DNA from: Xanthobacteraceae bacterium
GTDB taxonomy: Bacteria > Pseudomonadota > Alphaproteobacteria > Rhizobiales > Xanthobacteraceae
Assembly: GCA_030043175.1 (NCBI GenBank)
Contig: JASHYD010000919.1
Coordinates: forward strand, 1 to 5,663
Direction of reading: 5' to 3'
Length of the DNA: 5,663 nt
Numbering within the stretch: position 1 is the first letter of the stretch; every line of letters begins with the position of its first letter. Shown here in pieces: positions 1-5,163 of this stretch. The notes under the pieces are model-generated. The model ran no database searches. It was not told the origin of the DNA and was given only the letters and a program-made list of their open reading frames with translations. Position numbers and translations under genes: made by a program.

Positions 1-603
1 GCCCGGCTCCTGGGCTATCGCGAGGACCTCTGGCGCAAGCATACGGGCATGGACAGGCGGCTCGTACTGAAGCTCTTCAGCGAGACGCTTAACTGGCGCT
101 CGTCCATGGATCTCATGATCGGCCGCAGCCTGCAACTAACGCTGGGCGCACGTGGGCTGCCGGTTACCGCGTTCTCGATCAATGTCGGCGAGCACGATGA
201 CGTGGTCTACCTGGAGCGGTCGGCCAACAAGTGGCCTCTCGCGCCGGAGCACTTCTCGTTCTTCCTGCTGGACGACGGCCGACCGCAGTTCTATCGGCTC
301 AAGCGCGACGTGATCGACCTGGGGGGCGACTACACCCTGTTCACCCACCGCAATGAGGTCGTGGGCCGAATCGACGGCAAGGTGTTCACGCTCGGCGGCA
401 AATGGCGCGGACGGGTGCATCCGGACCACGCCAACCCGCACCTTCTGGCCGTGCTGCAACTCTTCTGTGGCATGCTGATCTTCAACGGCAGCTGCCGCCG
501 ACACGTGCGCCGGATCGCCCGCGACGTTCGTGCCGGCCGCTACGAGCCCAAGATCGAGAAGCAGGAGGCCGACCTGTATATGAACCCGCGGCGCGTGCGA
601 TAA
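1..603 (+). CDS. LURP-one-related/tubby-C-like protein, C-terminal part (5' end outside window)
   Basis: Frame 1 is open from the first base to the TAA at 601-603, giving 200 visible residues. The ATG at 49 has no ribosome binding site and the frame runs on upstream of it (visible residues ARLLGYREDLW), so the gene probably starts before the window. Codons are strongly GC-ending, as in a real gene. The segment FYRLKRDVIDLGGDYTLF followed by VVGRIDGKVFTLGGKW has the paired strand pattern (hydrophobic strand, K, LG, strand, charged turn) of LURP-one-related/tubby-C-like proteins, whose bacterial members have no settled function; some are called scramblase-like. A hydrophobic stretch follows (LLAVLQLFCGMLIFNG), then a basic tail ending NPRRVR. 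No signal peptide can be judged because the N-terminus is missing. The family call is from pattern recognition only; that this is a real gene is much surer than its family. Confidence 0.7.
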   Translation, partial: ARLLGYREDLWRKHTGMDRRLVLKLFSETLNWRSSMDLMIGRSLQLTLGARGLPVTAFSINVGEHDDVVYLERSANKWPLAPEHFSFFLLDDGRPQFYRLKRDVIDLGGDYTLFTHRNEVVGRIDGKVFTLGGKWRGRVHPDHANPHLLAVLQLFCGMLIFNGSCRRHVRRIARDVRAGRYEPKIEKQEADLYMNPRRVR

Positions 604-833
604 GCTTCGCCAAAGCACTCCTCCGGGCCGAAACGCGATACGGAAAACTCGGCCGGTTTCTCCGGGCAGGTGGCCCTCCGGGCTTGCGCCTGGCGTAGTT
701 GGCTCGGCCCCAGGCGAAACAAATCGTGACACGATAGCGGATGCAGGGTGGCCTGGTTGCGAAGGAGCGATCGTTGACCACTCCCGATGGCCTGGCTGGC
801 GGGTGTGCCGCGGGCACGTGGCACATTCTACAT
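604..833. other. Intergenic region with short repeats and a 13-bp palindrome
   Basis: No gene is supported between the end of the first gene and the 3' end of the argS relic. The octamer CTCCGGGC occurs three times (621-628, 660-667, 676-683). A perfect inverted repeat with a one-base centre, ATCGTG-A-CACGAT, lies at 723-735 and has the size of a dimeric regulator's site, but no promoter elements could be placed around it. No convincing hairpin plus T-run terminator was found for the upstream gene. Confidence 0.4.
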
Positions 834-1557
834 TCACTTCGGCGCTGCAATGCCGACAATCTCGCGGCCCTTTGCGACAACAAGAGCGGCTAGCGTGCAC
901 AGAGCGAGGTGCGAGGTACGAAGCGGCTCACAGCACCTGGCAGGTCTCGTAGAAGCAGGTGAACGCAGTGGCACGTTTGAACGCTGCGTCGCGACGGTGC
1001 GTTCGAGCGTGTGCGGAAGTGGATCAACTCGACCGCCCGCGCGTTCGGCCGGCGCATCGAGCCGAATAGGTGACGGCGCGTGCTCTTGCTCATTATCGCC
1101 CACCTTGCGAAAAATTGAGTAGATGCGTCCTGCGCCGCGTGAGTTCGTTCACCACGTCGTCAAGGTCGGGATTAAAGGCTCTCACCGACAACATCGTCCG
1201 GCGTGGGAGTGACGTCGAGCCTCCGGTAGAGGGCGTCAATGTGCTCGACCGTCCCTGCGATCAATGGGTGCCACAGCGCCAGAGTTTCGGCATCGCCCGA
1301 TTGCAACGACACGACCCGCCGACGGTCGGTCGAACTTGACCTGGGTCGGCCGATAGAACTCGGACACCCCCGGCACGCCTGGATGCCCGGCCGGCCAGCC
1401 ATTCGTCGAATAGATGCTCAATCAGCATACCAAACGGCGTTCCCCCGACCGACGTGGTTGCGGCGAACCAGGCAGCGCCCAAGAAATGCGAGCCGCCGCG
1501 CAGCGCGTCACCGATGATGGTGCTCCGGAGGTGACCGACACGCATTTCCTTGGCTAG

Positions 1558-1576
1558 GAGTGTGTCCGAATATTCG
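1558..1576 (+). repeat. Left terminal inverted repeat of the MITE-like element, next to CTAG 1554-1557
   Basis: Pairs with 1698-1716. Shared core in both arms: GAG, two mismatches, TGTCCGA, one mismatch, TA, one mismatch, TCG. The adjoining CTAG at 1554-1557 is one copy of the proposed target duplication. Confidence 0.8.
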
Positions 1577-1697
1577 TGATCACCAACTTCGACGAGAATT
1601 TGATTCCACCGAAGCCGCGAAGAGGAGTCGAATTTTGCATCACCATTCTGGAAACGACCAACAATGAGAATTCCATTCCCAGCGACTCCACGTTTTC

Positions 1698-1716
1698 CGA
1701 TTACTCGGACAGGCTC
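1698..1716 (-). repeat. Right terminal inverted repeat of the MITE-like element, next to CTAG 1717-1720
   Basis: Minus-strand reading from 1716 begins GAGCCTGTCCGAGTAATCG and matches the left end at 15 of 19 positions. The adjoining CTAG at 1717-1720 is the second target-duplication copy and falls on the Asn-Leu codons of the ArgRS reading (AAC CTA G). Confidence 0.8.
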
Positions 1717-1987
1717 CTAGGTTGTGTGATGAATAGTCAACGTCAGGAGGCGTCTTGGGCCACCCCCGCCAATCCGCTTGTCGGCCAGCATACGACCCGC
1801 GGCGTCGGACAGTTATGCGGTACGCAGCGTCAAATTGACGAAATTCGGGCCACAGCACCGCAACGGGGCGCAGAAGCTCCACCATAGCGGCGACAATATT
1901 ACGGGATCGCGCCGCAGCTGTCGCGCCAACCGTAACGCCGAATCCGACTGGTAGTCGGCATGATCATATCGACAACGATGGCAGCCG

Positions 1988-2015
1988 CGTCATCGCCGAG
2001 GGACTGGCGATGACG
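1988..2015. other. Perfect 10-bp stem-loop downstream of rtcB
   Basis: CGTCATCGCC (1988-1997) and GGCGATGACG (2006-2015) are exact reverse complements around an 8-base loop. It begins 67 bases after the rtcB stop codon, so it could fold at the 3' end of that transcript and protect or end it. No T-run follows it in the rtcB direction; AAATTTT follows on the plus side. It is therefore not a textbook intrinsic terminator for rtcB. Confidence 0.45.
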
Positions 2016-2081
2016 AAATTTTCCGAATGAATCGACCATGTCACACGTCTCGATGGCACGAACCTGCGCCTGCTTAGCAGG

Positions 2082-3416
2082 CTAATCCTTCCATGGATCG
2101 AATTCCGCTGCGCCCGCCATCGCCACCGCAAACGGACGTAAGGTGTGTAGTACGCGCACGGTGCGGGCATGTTCGGCGATCACTTCGGGCAAGCGTCGAT
2201 ATGCCATCGGGCTTTCGTCGAGATCGGCGCCGATCAATACGACTCCCCGATCCCTGAGCCATGCGTCCATTTCCGCGCGGGTGAAGCGTCGCTTCGCCTC
2301 CTTGCGGCCAAACAATCGGCCCGCGCCATGCACCGTGGAATAGAGCGCGGCCCGAGATTCCTCGCTGTCGACGCCTTCGATGATCACGGCATCATCTCCC
2401 ATGGAGCCGCCAACGAAGCCGCGTTGTCCCGGGAATGCCGGAGTCGCTCCTTTGCGCACCACCCACAGATCGAGGTCACCGTGGCGCTCGCGCCAGGCGT
2501 AGTTGTGATGGTTGTGCACCCTGTCCGTGACAGCGCCGCCAATAATTTTGCGCACGCGCTCGATTACCCACTCGCGCCCCGCATAGGCATAGCGGCCGGC
2601 AAGCTCCATCGCGGCGATGTAGCGGCGCCCGATTTCGCTGTCCTCGTCGATCACCGCCGGTGGGACATTCATGCCGTCCTTGCCGCCGGCGGCCTTGAGA
2701 TAGCGTGTCGCGCTGGTGTGGCCGAGGCCGCGCGAGCCGAAATGCACCCCGATCCAAACGAAGCCGGATTCATCGCGCATCAGGTCAACGTAATGATTGC
2801 CGGAGCCGACGGTGCCGAGCTGCGCGACGGCCTTCTGCCGATAGGCCTCCATATCGGACGCCTTCCAGGCTTCGGCATCGTCGAACAGCGCATGCTCGAC
2901 ACGCTCCCCATTGGTGCGGCCGACGCCGAACGAAATCACCGACGAGACGTCCTTGATGATGCCGCCGACGCGGTCCTTGATCGCAGAAAAAGACGTGTCA
3001 AGCCGTGCGGCCATGTTGCCGCATCCGATATCGAAGCCGACACCGGAGATGCTGATCTGCCCCTGATAGGCGATCACACCCCCGACCGGTTGAGCGTAGC
3101 CGAGATGGCCATCGGCGCAGATGACGCCACCAACGACATTGCCCACCGCCATGCAGTTACGCATCTGAGCAACCGTCGCGTCGTCATGTCGTCCGAACAC
3201 CCGCAGCAGGCTATTCGCGTACCGCGGCGCTTGCGGCGAATTGACTGTGATCGATTGCCCCGCGGCCGCAAGATGTTCTTTCCGCGCCGCGTCGCGGTAG
3301 GCGCACCACGCCGGCATTGATCGTTCTCCCGGCCGCTCGATGCGGCTGTCCGGTTCCACGCCGGCAGCAAGCGCAAGCTCGCGGGCGCGGCTCTCGTGGG
3401 GATCTGGCTTTCTCAT
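2082..3416 (-). CDS. rtcB: RtcB-family RNA ligase (3'-phosphate/5'-hydroxyl RNA splicing/repair ligase)
   Basis: RtcB ligases are Mn2+- and GTP-dependent cytosolic enzymes that join RNA 3'-phosphate or 2',3'-cyclic phosphate ends to 5'-OH ends through an RNA-guanylate intermediate. All family landmarks are visible (numbered from the TTG at 3443; subtract 9 for the chosen start): DGHLGYAQPVGGVIAY (111-126), the metal-binding D138 and C141 in GVGFDIGCGN, N216-H217 in GTVGSGNHYVD, H234 in VHFGSRGLG, H313 in HHNYAW, RKGATPAF (330-337) and GGSMGD (345-350), and the guanylated H372 in HGAGR. The frame opens with a TTG at 3443 that lacks a binding site. I prefer the ATG at 3414-3416, because AAAGGA (3425-3430) lies 8 bases upstream; this gives 444 residues, normal for the family. 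No rtcA, rtcR or archease gene is seen here, so it is a solitary ligase. It appears intact, unlike its neighbours on both sides. Family certain; substrate unknown. Confidence 0.96.
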   Translation of the reverse strand: MRKPDPHESRARELALAAGVEPDSRIERPGERSMPAWCAYRDAARKEHLAAAGQSITVNSPQAPRYANSLLRVFGRHDDATVAQMRNCMAVGNVVGGVICADGHLGYAQPVGGVIAYQGQISISGVGFDIGCGNMAARLDTSFSAIKDRVGGIIKDVSSVISFGVGRTNGERVEHALFDDAEAWKASDMEAYRQKAVAQLGTVGSGNHYVDLMRDESGFVWIGVHFGSRGLGHTSATRYLKAAGGKDGMNVPPAVIDEDSEIGRRYIAAMELAGRYAYAGREWVIERVRKIIGGAVTDRVHNHHNYAWRERHGDLDLWVVRKGATPAFPGQRGFVGGSMGDDAVIIEGVDSEESRAALYSTVHGAGRLFGRKEAKRRFTRAEMDAWLRDRGVVLIGADLDESPMAYRRLPEVIAEHARTVRVLHTLRPFAVAMAGAAEFDPWKD

Positions 3417-3424
3417 AACTGGCA

Positions 3425-3430
3425 TCCTTT
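3425..3430 (-). promoter_or_regulatory. Ribosome binding site deciding the rtcB start
   Basis: Minus strand reads AAAGGA, 8 bases before the ATG at 3416. It overlaps the alternative in-frame ATG at 3425, which therefore has no usable spacing, and lies downstream of the TTG at 3443, so only the 3416 start has proper geometry. Confidence 0.6.
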
Positions 3431-3443
3431 GTTTCGCAAGCAA

Positions 3444-3924
3444 TGAGACTGAAGCGCGCTCGTGGTCCCGAAGGCGGCGCTAACCCATTCAAAAGTGGAG
3501 GAGCGACGCTCCTTCGTCGCGTTTGAAATCATTTAGCAATTTGACTTGCCCCGACCGTAGTCACGTCCGTATTCACGACTCCATCGGAAATCCCCGCCGC
3601 GGACCTGTACCCGATCAGCGAGGCCCCAATCCCCACCCCTCTCCGGGCATGGATACCGCGCCCTGCGGCGGGCTTTTGTCCCCCTGTTCTCAGGGGAGAC
3701 TTTTCCGCCTCCATAGCTACTTGGCGGGCACACGGCAACGGCAGCGGGACGGCCCCATCGTCTCGCGGTGGCGCTTATCGACGTCCGACCGCGTCCGTGA
3801 TGCGAACACCCTCAATCATATGAGAGGTTCGAGACGCTCCTGAGCTAGGCGGTCGTGTCGTTCAATAAAGCCCATGAAGACTGTGGATCGGCTGGAGTTG
3901 GGATCAGCCGCCTTCCGTGCACCG
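3444..3924. other. Region without a supported gene, several small hairpins
   Basis: About 480 bases between rtcB and the next minus-strand gene. The best open frame is 3529-3738 on the minus strand (69 residues, TTG start, ends VGASQIAK); it has no ribosome binding site and I recognise no family. A short plus-strand reading also exists at 3523-3843. Small stems: CCCCTG-TTCT-CAGGGG at 3681-3696, followed four bases later by TTTT on the plus strand; GCCC-TGCGGC-GGGC-TTTT near 3660-3677; and CGGCTG/CAGCCG at 3889-3894 and 3905-3910, 15 bases past the stop of the next gene. None is a clear terminator for a known gene. Confidence 0.4.
3499..3520 (-). promoter_or_regulatory. Two overlapping, mutually exclusive hairpins upstream of rtcB
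   Basis: AGGAGC-GAC-GCTCCT (3499-3513) and GCGACG-CTCCTT-CGTCGC (3503-3520) are both perfect 6-bp stems, and they share 3503-3513, so only one can form at a time. On the rtcB strand they are followed by a CTTTT. They lie 83-104 bases before the chosen start. If transcription begins upstream, this could be an attenuator-like leader. No promoter could be placed, so this is inference from symmetry. Confidence 0.35.
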
Positions 3925-4263
3925 TCACCCTTTGATTATGAGCGCACACATTTTACGTCGTGCGTTCCTGAACAGAGACCGCATTCGCTCGGTCCATAGC
4001 GTCTTACGATCGCGGAGTCCTTCGGGACTCTCGAAGGCGTCCTTGATCGAAAGATCATAACCCGTCAGGTAACGCGGGCTCTGTTGGTTGTCGGCTACGA
4101 AACGCCGCGCCCGCTCGATGCCAGGTATGCCGATGAGTCCCGGGAGGTGGTCTTGGTCGTACCACGCGTTGTAATGGGCAACGACGTCCGCGGGTATGTT
4201 CGTGTGTACGATGTATAGCCAGGGCGACGGCGTCGTCAGCCGCGCCTCCGACTTCCCGCGCAA
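3925..4263 (-). CDS. Dimeric alpha/beta-barrel (EthD/DUF4286-like) protein module, probably the C-terminal part of a broken gene
   Basis: 112 residues from a TTG at 4263 to a TGA at 3925-3927. The segment WLYIVHTNIPADV (15-27), then HYNAWYDQDHLPGL (30-43), IPGIERARRF (46-55) and PRYLTGYDL (63-71) follows the pattern of small ferredoxin-like proteins of the EthD/DUF4286 kind: strand, N-x-W-Y-D-x-x-H-x-P helix, P-G, R-rich strand, then the Y-L-x-x-Y-D-L strand. Such proteins often dimerise and some sit in aromatic-compound pathways; no substrate can be inferred here. The C-terminal LWTERMRSLF helix is well conserved in style. The TTG start has no good binding site and directly follows an in-frame TGA at 4267-4269, while coding-like pieces lie just upstream in other frames. 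I therefore think this is the surviving half of a longer protein, though it could be read as a stand-alone small gene. Codon use is GC-ending and convincing. Confidence 0.6.
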   Translation of the reverse strand: MRGKSEARLTTPSPWLYIVHTNIPADVVAHYNAWYDQDHLPGLIGIPGIERARRFVADNQQSPRYLTGYDLSIKDAFESPEGLRDRKTLWTERMRSLFRNARRKMCALIIKG

Positions 4264-4457
4264 GCGTCAGAGTGAAGACCGCTCCCGGTTCATCCGAGAC
4301 CATGGCGTATCGGCGCCTTCTATCCAAAGGAGCGCCTCTTCGGCGCTGCCATCGACGCGTAATGATGTATGGCGCAGCCCGGCCCATCCACGGAACGCAA
4401 CAGATTCGTCTCGGGCGCGTTCGCATCCTGCCCCCAGACCGTCATCAAACGTTGCAT
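4264..4457 (-). pseudogene. Frameshifted N-terminal remnant of the EthD-like gene
   Basis: Three minus-strand pieces in different frames look coding by codon third-base GC: LMTVWGQDANAPETNLLRSV (from the ATG at 4457; this frame stops at 4320), DGSAEEALLWIEGADTPW, and MVSDEPGAVFTLTLAREVGG running up to the intact module. They abut in order without overlap, as one protein broken by about three single-base shifts would. The long open frame 4267-4596 over the same DNA has poor third-position GC over much of its length and is not the gene. I do not recognise the N-terminal part as a named domain; it might be a second barrel unit, since tandem EthD-like proteins exist. Boundaries are approximate, and sequencing error remains an alternative explanation. 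Confidence 0.45.
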
Positions 4458-4620
4458 TCCCCATCAGCAATGCCTCCAAAGTTCGGACGGGTCGATCCCC
4501 CTTGAGGTGGACCGCGCAAAGCACCTTTCCGGGGCGGAGCATCACGATTGGGTCGCGGGGTTCGACCGGCTCGGTCACAGCACTTGGCGCCCCCATCGTT
4601 CGCTTGCAACCGCGCGCATC

Positions 4621-4650
4621 TTATGTTAATTATATGTTAGTTGATATCAA
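4621..4650 (-). promoter_or_regulatory. AT-rich patch with palindrome and TATAAT, candidate promoter or operator
   Basis: In otherwise GC-rich DNA, 4621-4650 is nearly all A/T. It holds two ATGTTA copies 11 bases apart (4623-4628 and 4634-4639), the perfect palindrome TTGATATCAA (4641-4650), and on the minus strand an exact TATAAT (4634-4629) facing the EthD-like gene. The hexamer 17 bases upstream of it (CAATGT) is a poor -35. The one-helical-turn spacing suits a regulator or recombinase site, but no experiment or homologue supports this. Confidence 0.35.
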
Positions 4651-4821
4651 AACATTGGGGGATTGCCACATCTTGCCGTTGGCCGGAGTGGGTATTCAAC
4701 AAGTACTCTCTGCCACAAATCGGTGAACTGAGCATCTGCCAATCCAGAGCGGGACGGATTTGCTTTGGTGAGTCAGCCGAGTGTAACCCGTCAGCTTCCC
4801 GGCGTTGGGACCACCCAACTC

Positions 4822-4958
4822 GGCGCTTGCTACCTAATCAACGCATAAGGTCGGTTAGTGCCACCGTAGGTCGCGGCGGGGCTCACACCTCGGATATCCG
4901 CGTCGCCGACATGTTCACGGTGGACGAGGTGCAAGCGCTGGCGTCGGCGTCCAGTGGA
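4822..4958 (+). pseudogene. Possible fragment of a tyrosine recombinase/integrase
   Basis: The reading VGRGGAHTSDIRVADMFTVD followed by EVQALASASSG (4866-4958) has almost every codon ending in G or C and resembles the linker plus first catalytic-domain helix of actinobacterial phage-type integrases (I-R-G-A-G, then R-V-x-T-x-x-E-V-x-A-L-A-D-A). Just upstream, YLINA (4831-4845) in another frame recalls the Y-R-L-L-N/R-A helix of the same proteins. The expected continuation (R-Y-R-A-L-V, T-G-L-R-W-G-E) and the catalytic residues are absent; the frame drifts into sequence without a match. If right, it is a short, dead scrap. Weak identification. Confidence 0.3.
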
Positions 4959-5078
4959 CAAGTACGTTGCCGATCACCGCGAGCGAGTAGTCACGGCAGA
5001 ACGAGATCGCATCCCGCTGGACGCGAATGGAGGCGCTGGCATCGGTGCTCCCTGGGCCATGGCCTGACATGCTAGAGC

Positions 5079-5114
5079 CTGCTGCCGGCACTGCCCTAGG
5101 TGCAGCAGTGTGCC
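5079..5114 (+). promoter_or_regulatory. Inverted repeats in the leader of the exported-protein gene
   Basis: CTGCTGC (5079-5085) pairs with GCAGCAG (5102-5108). GGCACTGC (5087-5094) can alternatively pair with GCAGTGTGCC (5105-5114) if TG bulges out. The two stems compete for 5105-5108. They end about 35 bases before the ribosome binding site. Candidate leader structure only. Confidence 0.25.
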
Positions 5115-5148
5115 CCTGGTACGAGAGTTTCACCCACAAGGGGTAACC

Positions 5149-5157
5149 GAGGAGGAG
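5149..5157 (+). promoter_or_regulatory. Strong ribosome binding site
   Basis: GAGGAGGAG ends 6 bases before the ATG at 5164. It is the best Shine-Dalgarno match in the window and fixes the start of the exported-protein gene. Confidence 0.85.
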
Positions 5158-5163
5158 TACCTG

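Larger units (their letters stand above)
1558..1716. mobile_element. 159-bp MITE-like nonautonomous element inserted in the argS relic
   Basis: The ends are imperfect inverted repeats: 1558-1576 reads GAGTGTGTCCGAATATTCG, and the other end read inward from 1716 on the minus strand is GAGCCTGTCCGAGTAATCG, 15 of 19 positions identical. CTAG stands directly outside both ends (1554-1557 and 1717-1720), as a 4-bp target duplication. GC is about 48% (77 of 159 by hand count), well below its surroundings. Deleting the element plus one CTAG joins VDYSSHN to LAKEMRVGH, the normal ArgRS order, which confirms both boundaries. The 163-nt net gain is not a multiple of three, so it alone would frameshift argS. 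It holds no transposase, so it would need one in trans. A 4-bp YTAR duplication is typical of the IS5 group of the IS5 family, but I cannot assign the ends to a named element. Confidence 0.85.
834..1965 (-). pseudogene. argS: argS pseudogene: decayed arginyl-tRNA synthetase with several frameshifts, an internal deletion and a MITE-like insertion
   Basis: Reading minus-strand frames in turn recovers ArgRS in order. N-terminal domain: DHADYQSDSALRLARQLR (from 1965), RNIVAAMVELL (1903-1870) and CGPNFVNLTLRT (from 1854), then a TAA at 1813-1815. Catalytic domain: VDYSSHN (1741-1721), then after an insertion AKEMRVGHLRSTIIGDAL (from 1554) and GTPFGMLIEHLFDE. Middle: FYRPTQVKFD (1361-1329), RRVVSLQSGDAETLALW and DDVVGES (1324-1178), and FNPDLDDVVNELTRR (from 1176). 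C-terminal anticodon-binding domain: RAVELIHF (1039-1016), AFTCFYETCQVL (966-931), then TSHLALCTLAALVVAKG and IVGIAAPK to a stop at 834-836. The junctions need frameshifts, and the part holding KMSKS and most of the late catalytic domain is missing, so the gene is about 1.0 kb against roughly 1.65 kb for the family. The class-I HIGH signature reads RVGH, having lost its first histidine. The remnant may extend to about 2040. It cannot make a synthetase; a functional copy must lie elsewhere. Confidence 0.9.

Noticed and set aside
621..683. Three CTCCGGGC copies as a repeat array
   Set aside because: Spacing is irregular (39 and 16 bases), the units are only 8 bases and GC-rich, so chance is likely; not a CRISPR or iteron array.
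136..900. 254-residue minus-strand frame
   Set aside because: Antisense to the first gene over most of its length, Arg/Pro/His-rich in the way of shadow frames, and it overlaps the end of the argS relic in another frame.
2169..3320. 383-residue open frame on the plus strand opposite rtcB
   Set aside because: It lies wholly antisense to a gene with every RtcB motif. Long antisense frames are expected in GC-rich codons, and it shows no domain or ribosome binding site.
3534..3560. Sigma-54 promoter upstream of rtcB, as in the E. coli rtc operon
   Set aside because: A GGCAAG...TTGC pair is present on the minus strand, but GG and GC are 11 bases apart instead of 10, and the flanking consensus is poor.
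3529..3738. 69-residue minus-strand frame
   Set aside because: TTG start without a binding site and no recognisable family; not enough to call a gene.
3825..3845. tRNA T-arm (GGTTCGAGAC)
   Set aside because: The stem has a mismatch, the loop has the wrong size, and no acceptor, D or anticodon arm can be built around it.
4267..4269. TGA between two same-frame ORFs (4596-4267 and 4263-3925) as recoding, such as selenocysteine or readthrough
   Set aside because: Much of the upstream same-frame reading has poor third-position GC and is not coding there; the coding-like signal is in other frames, so decay explains it better.
4641..5075. 144-residue plus-strand frame as a whole gene
   Set aside because: Only the part around 4866-4958 looks coding; the rest has random codon use and no ribosome binding site.
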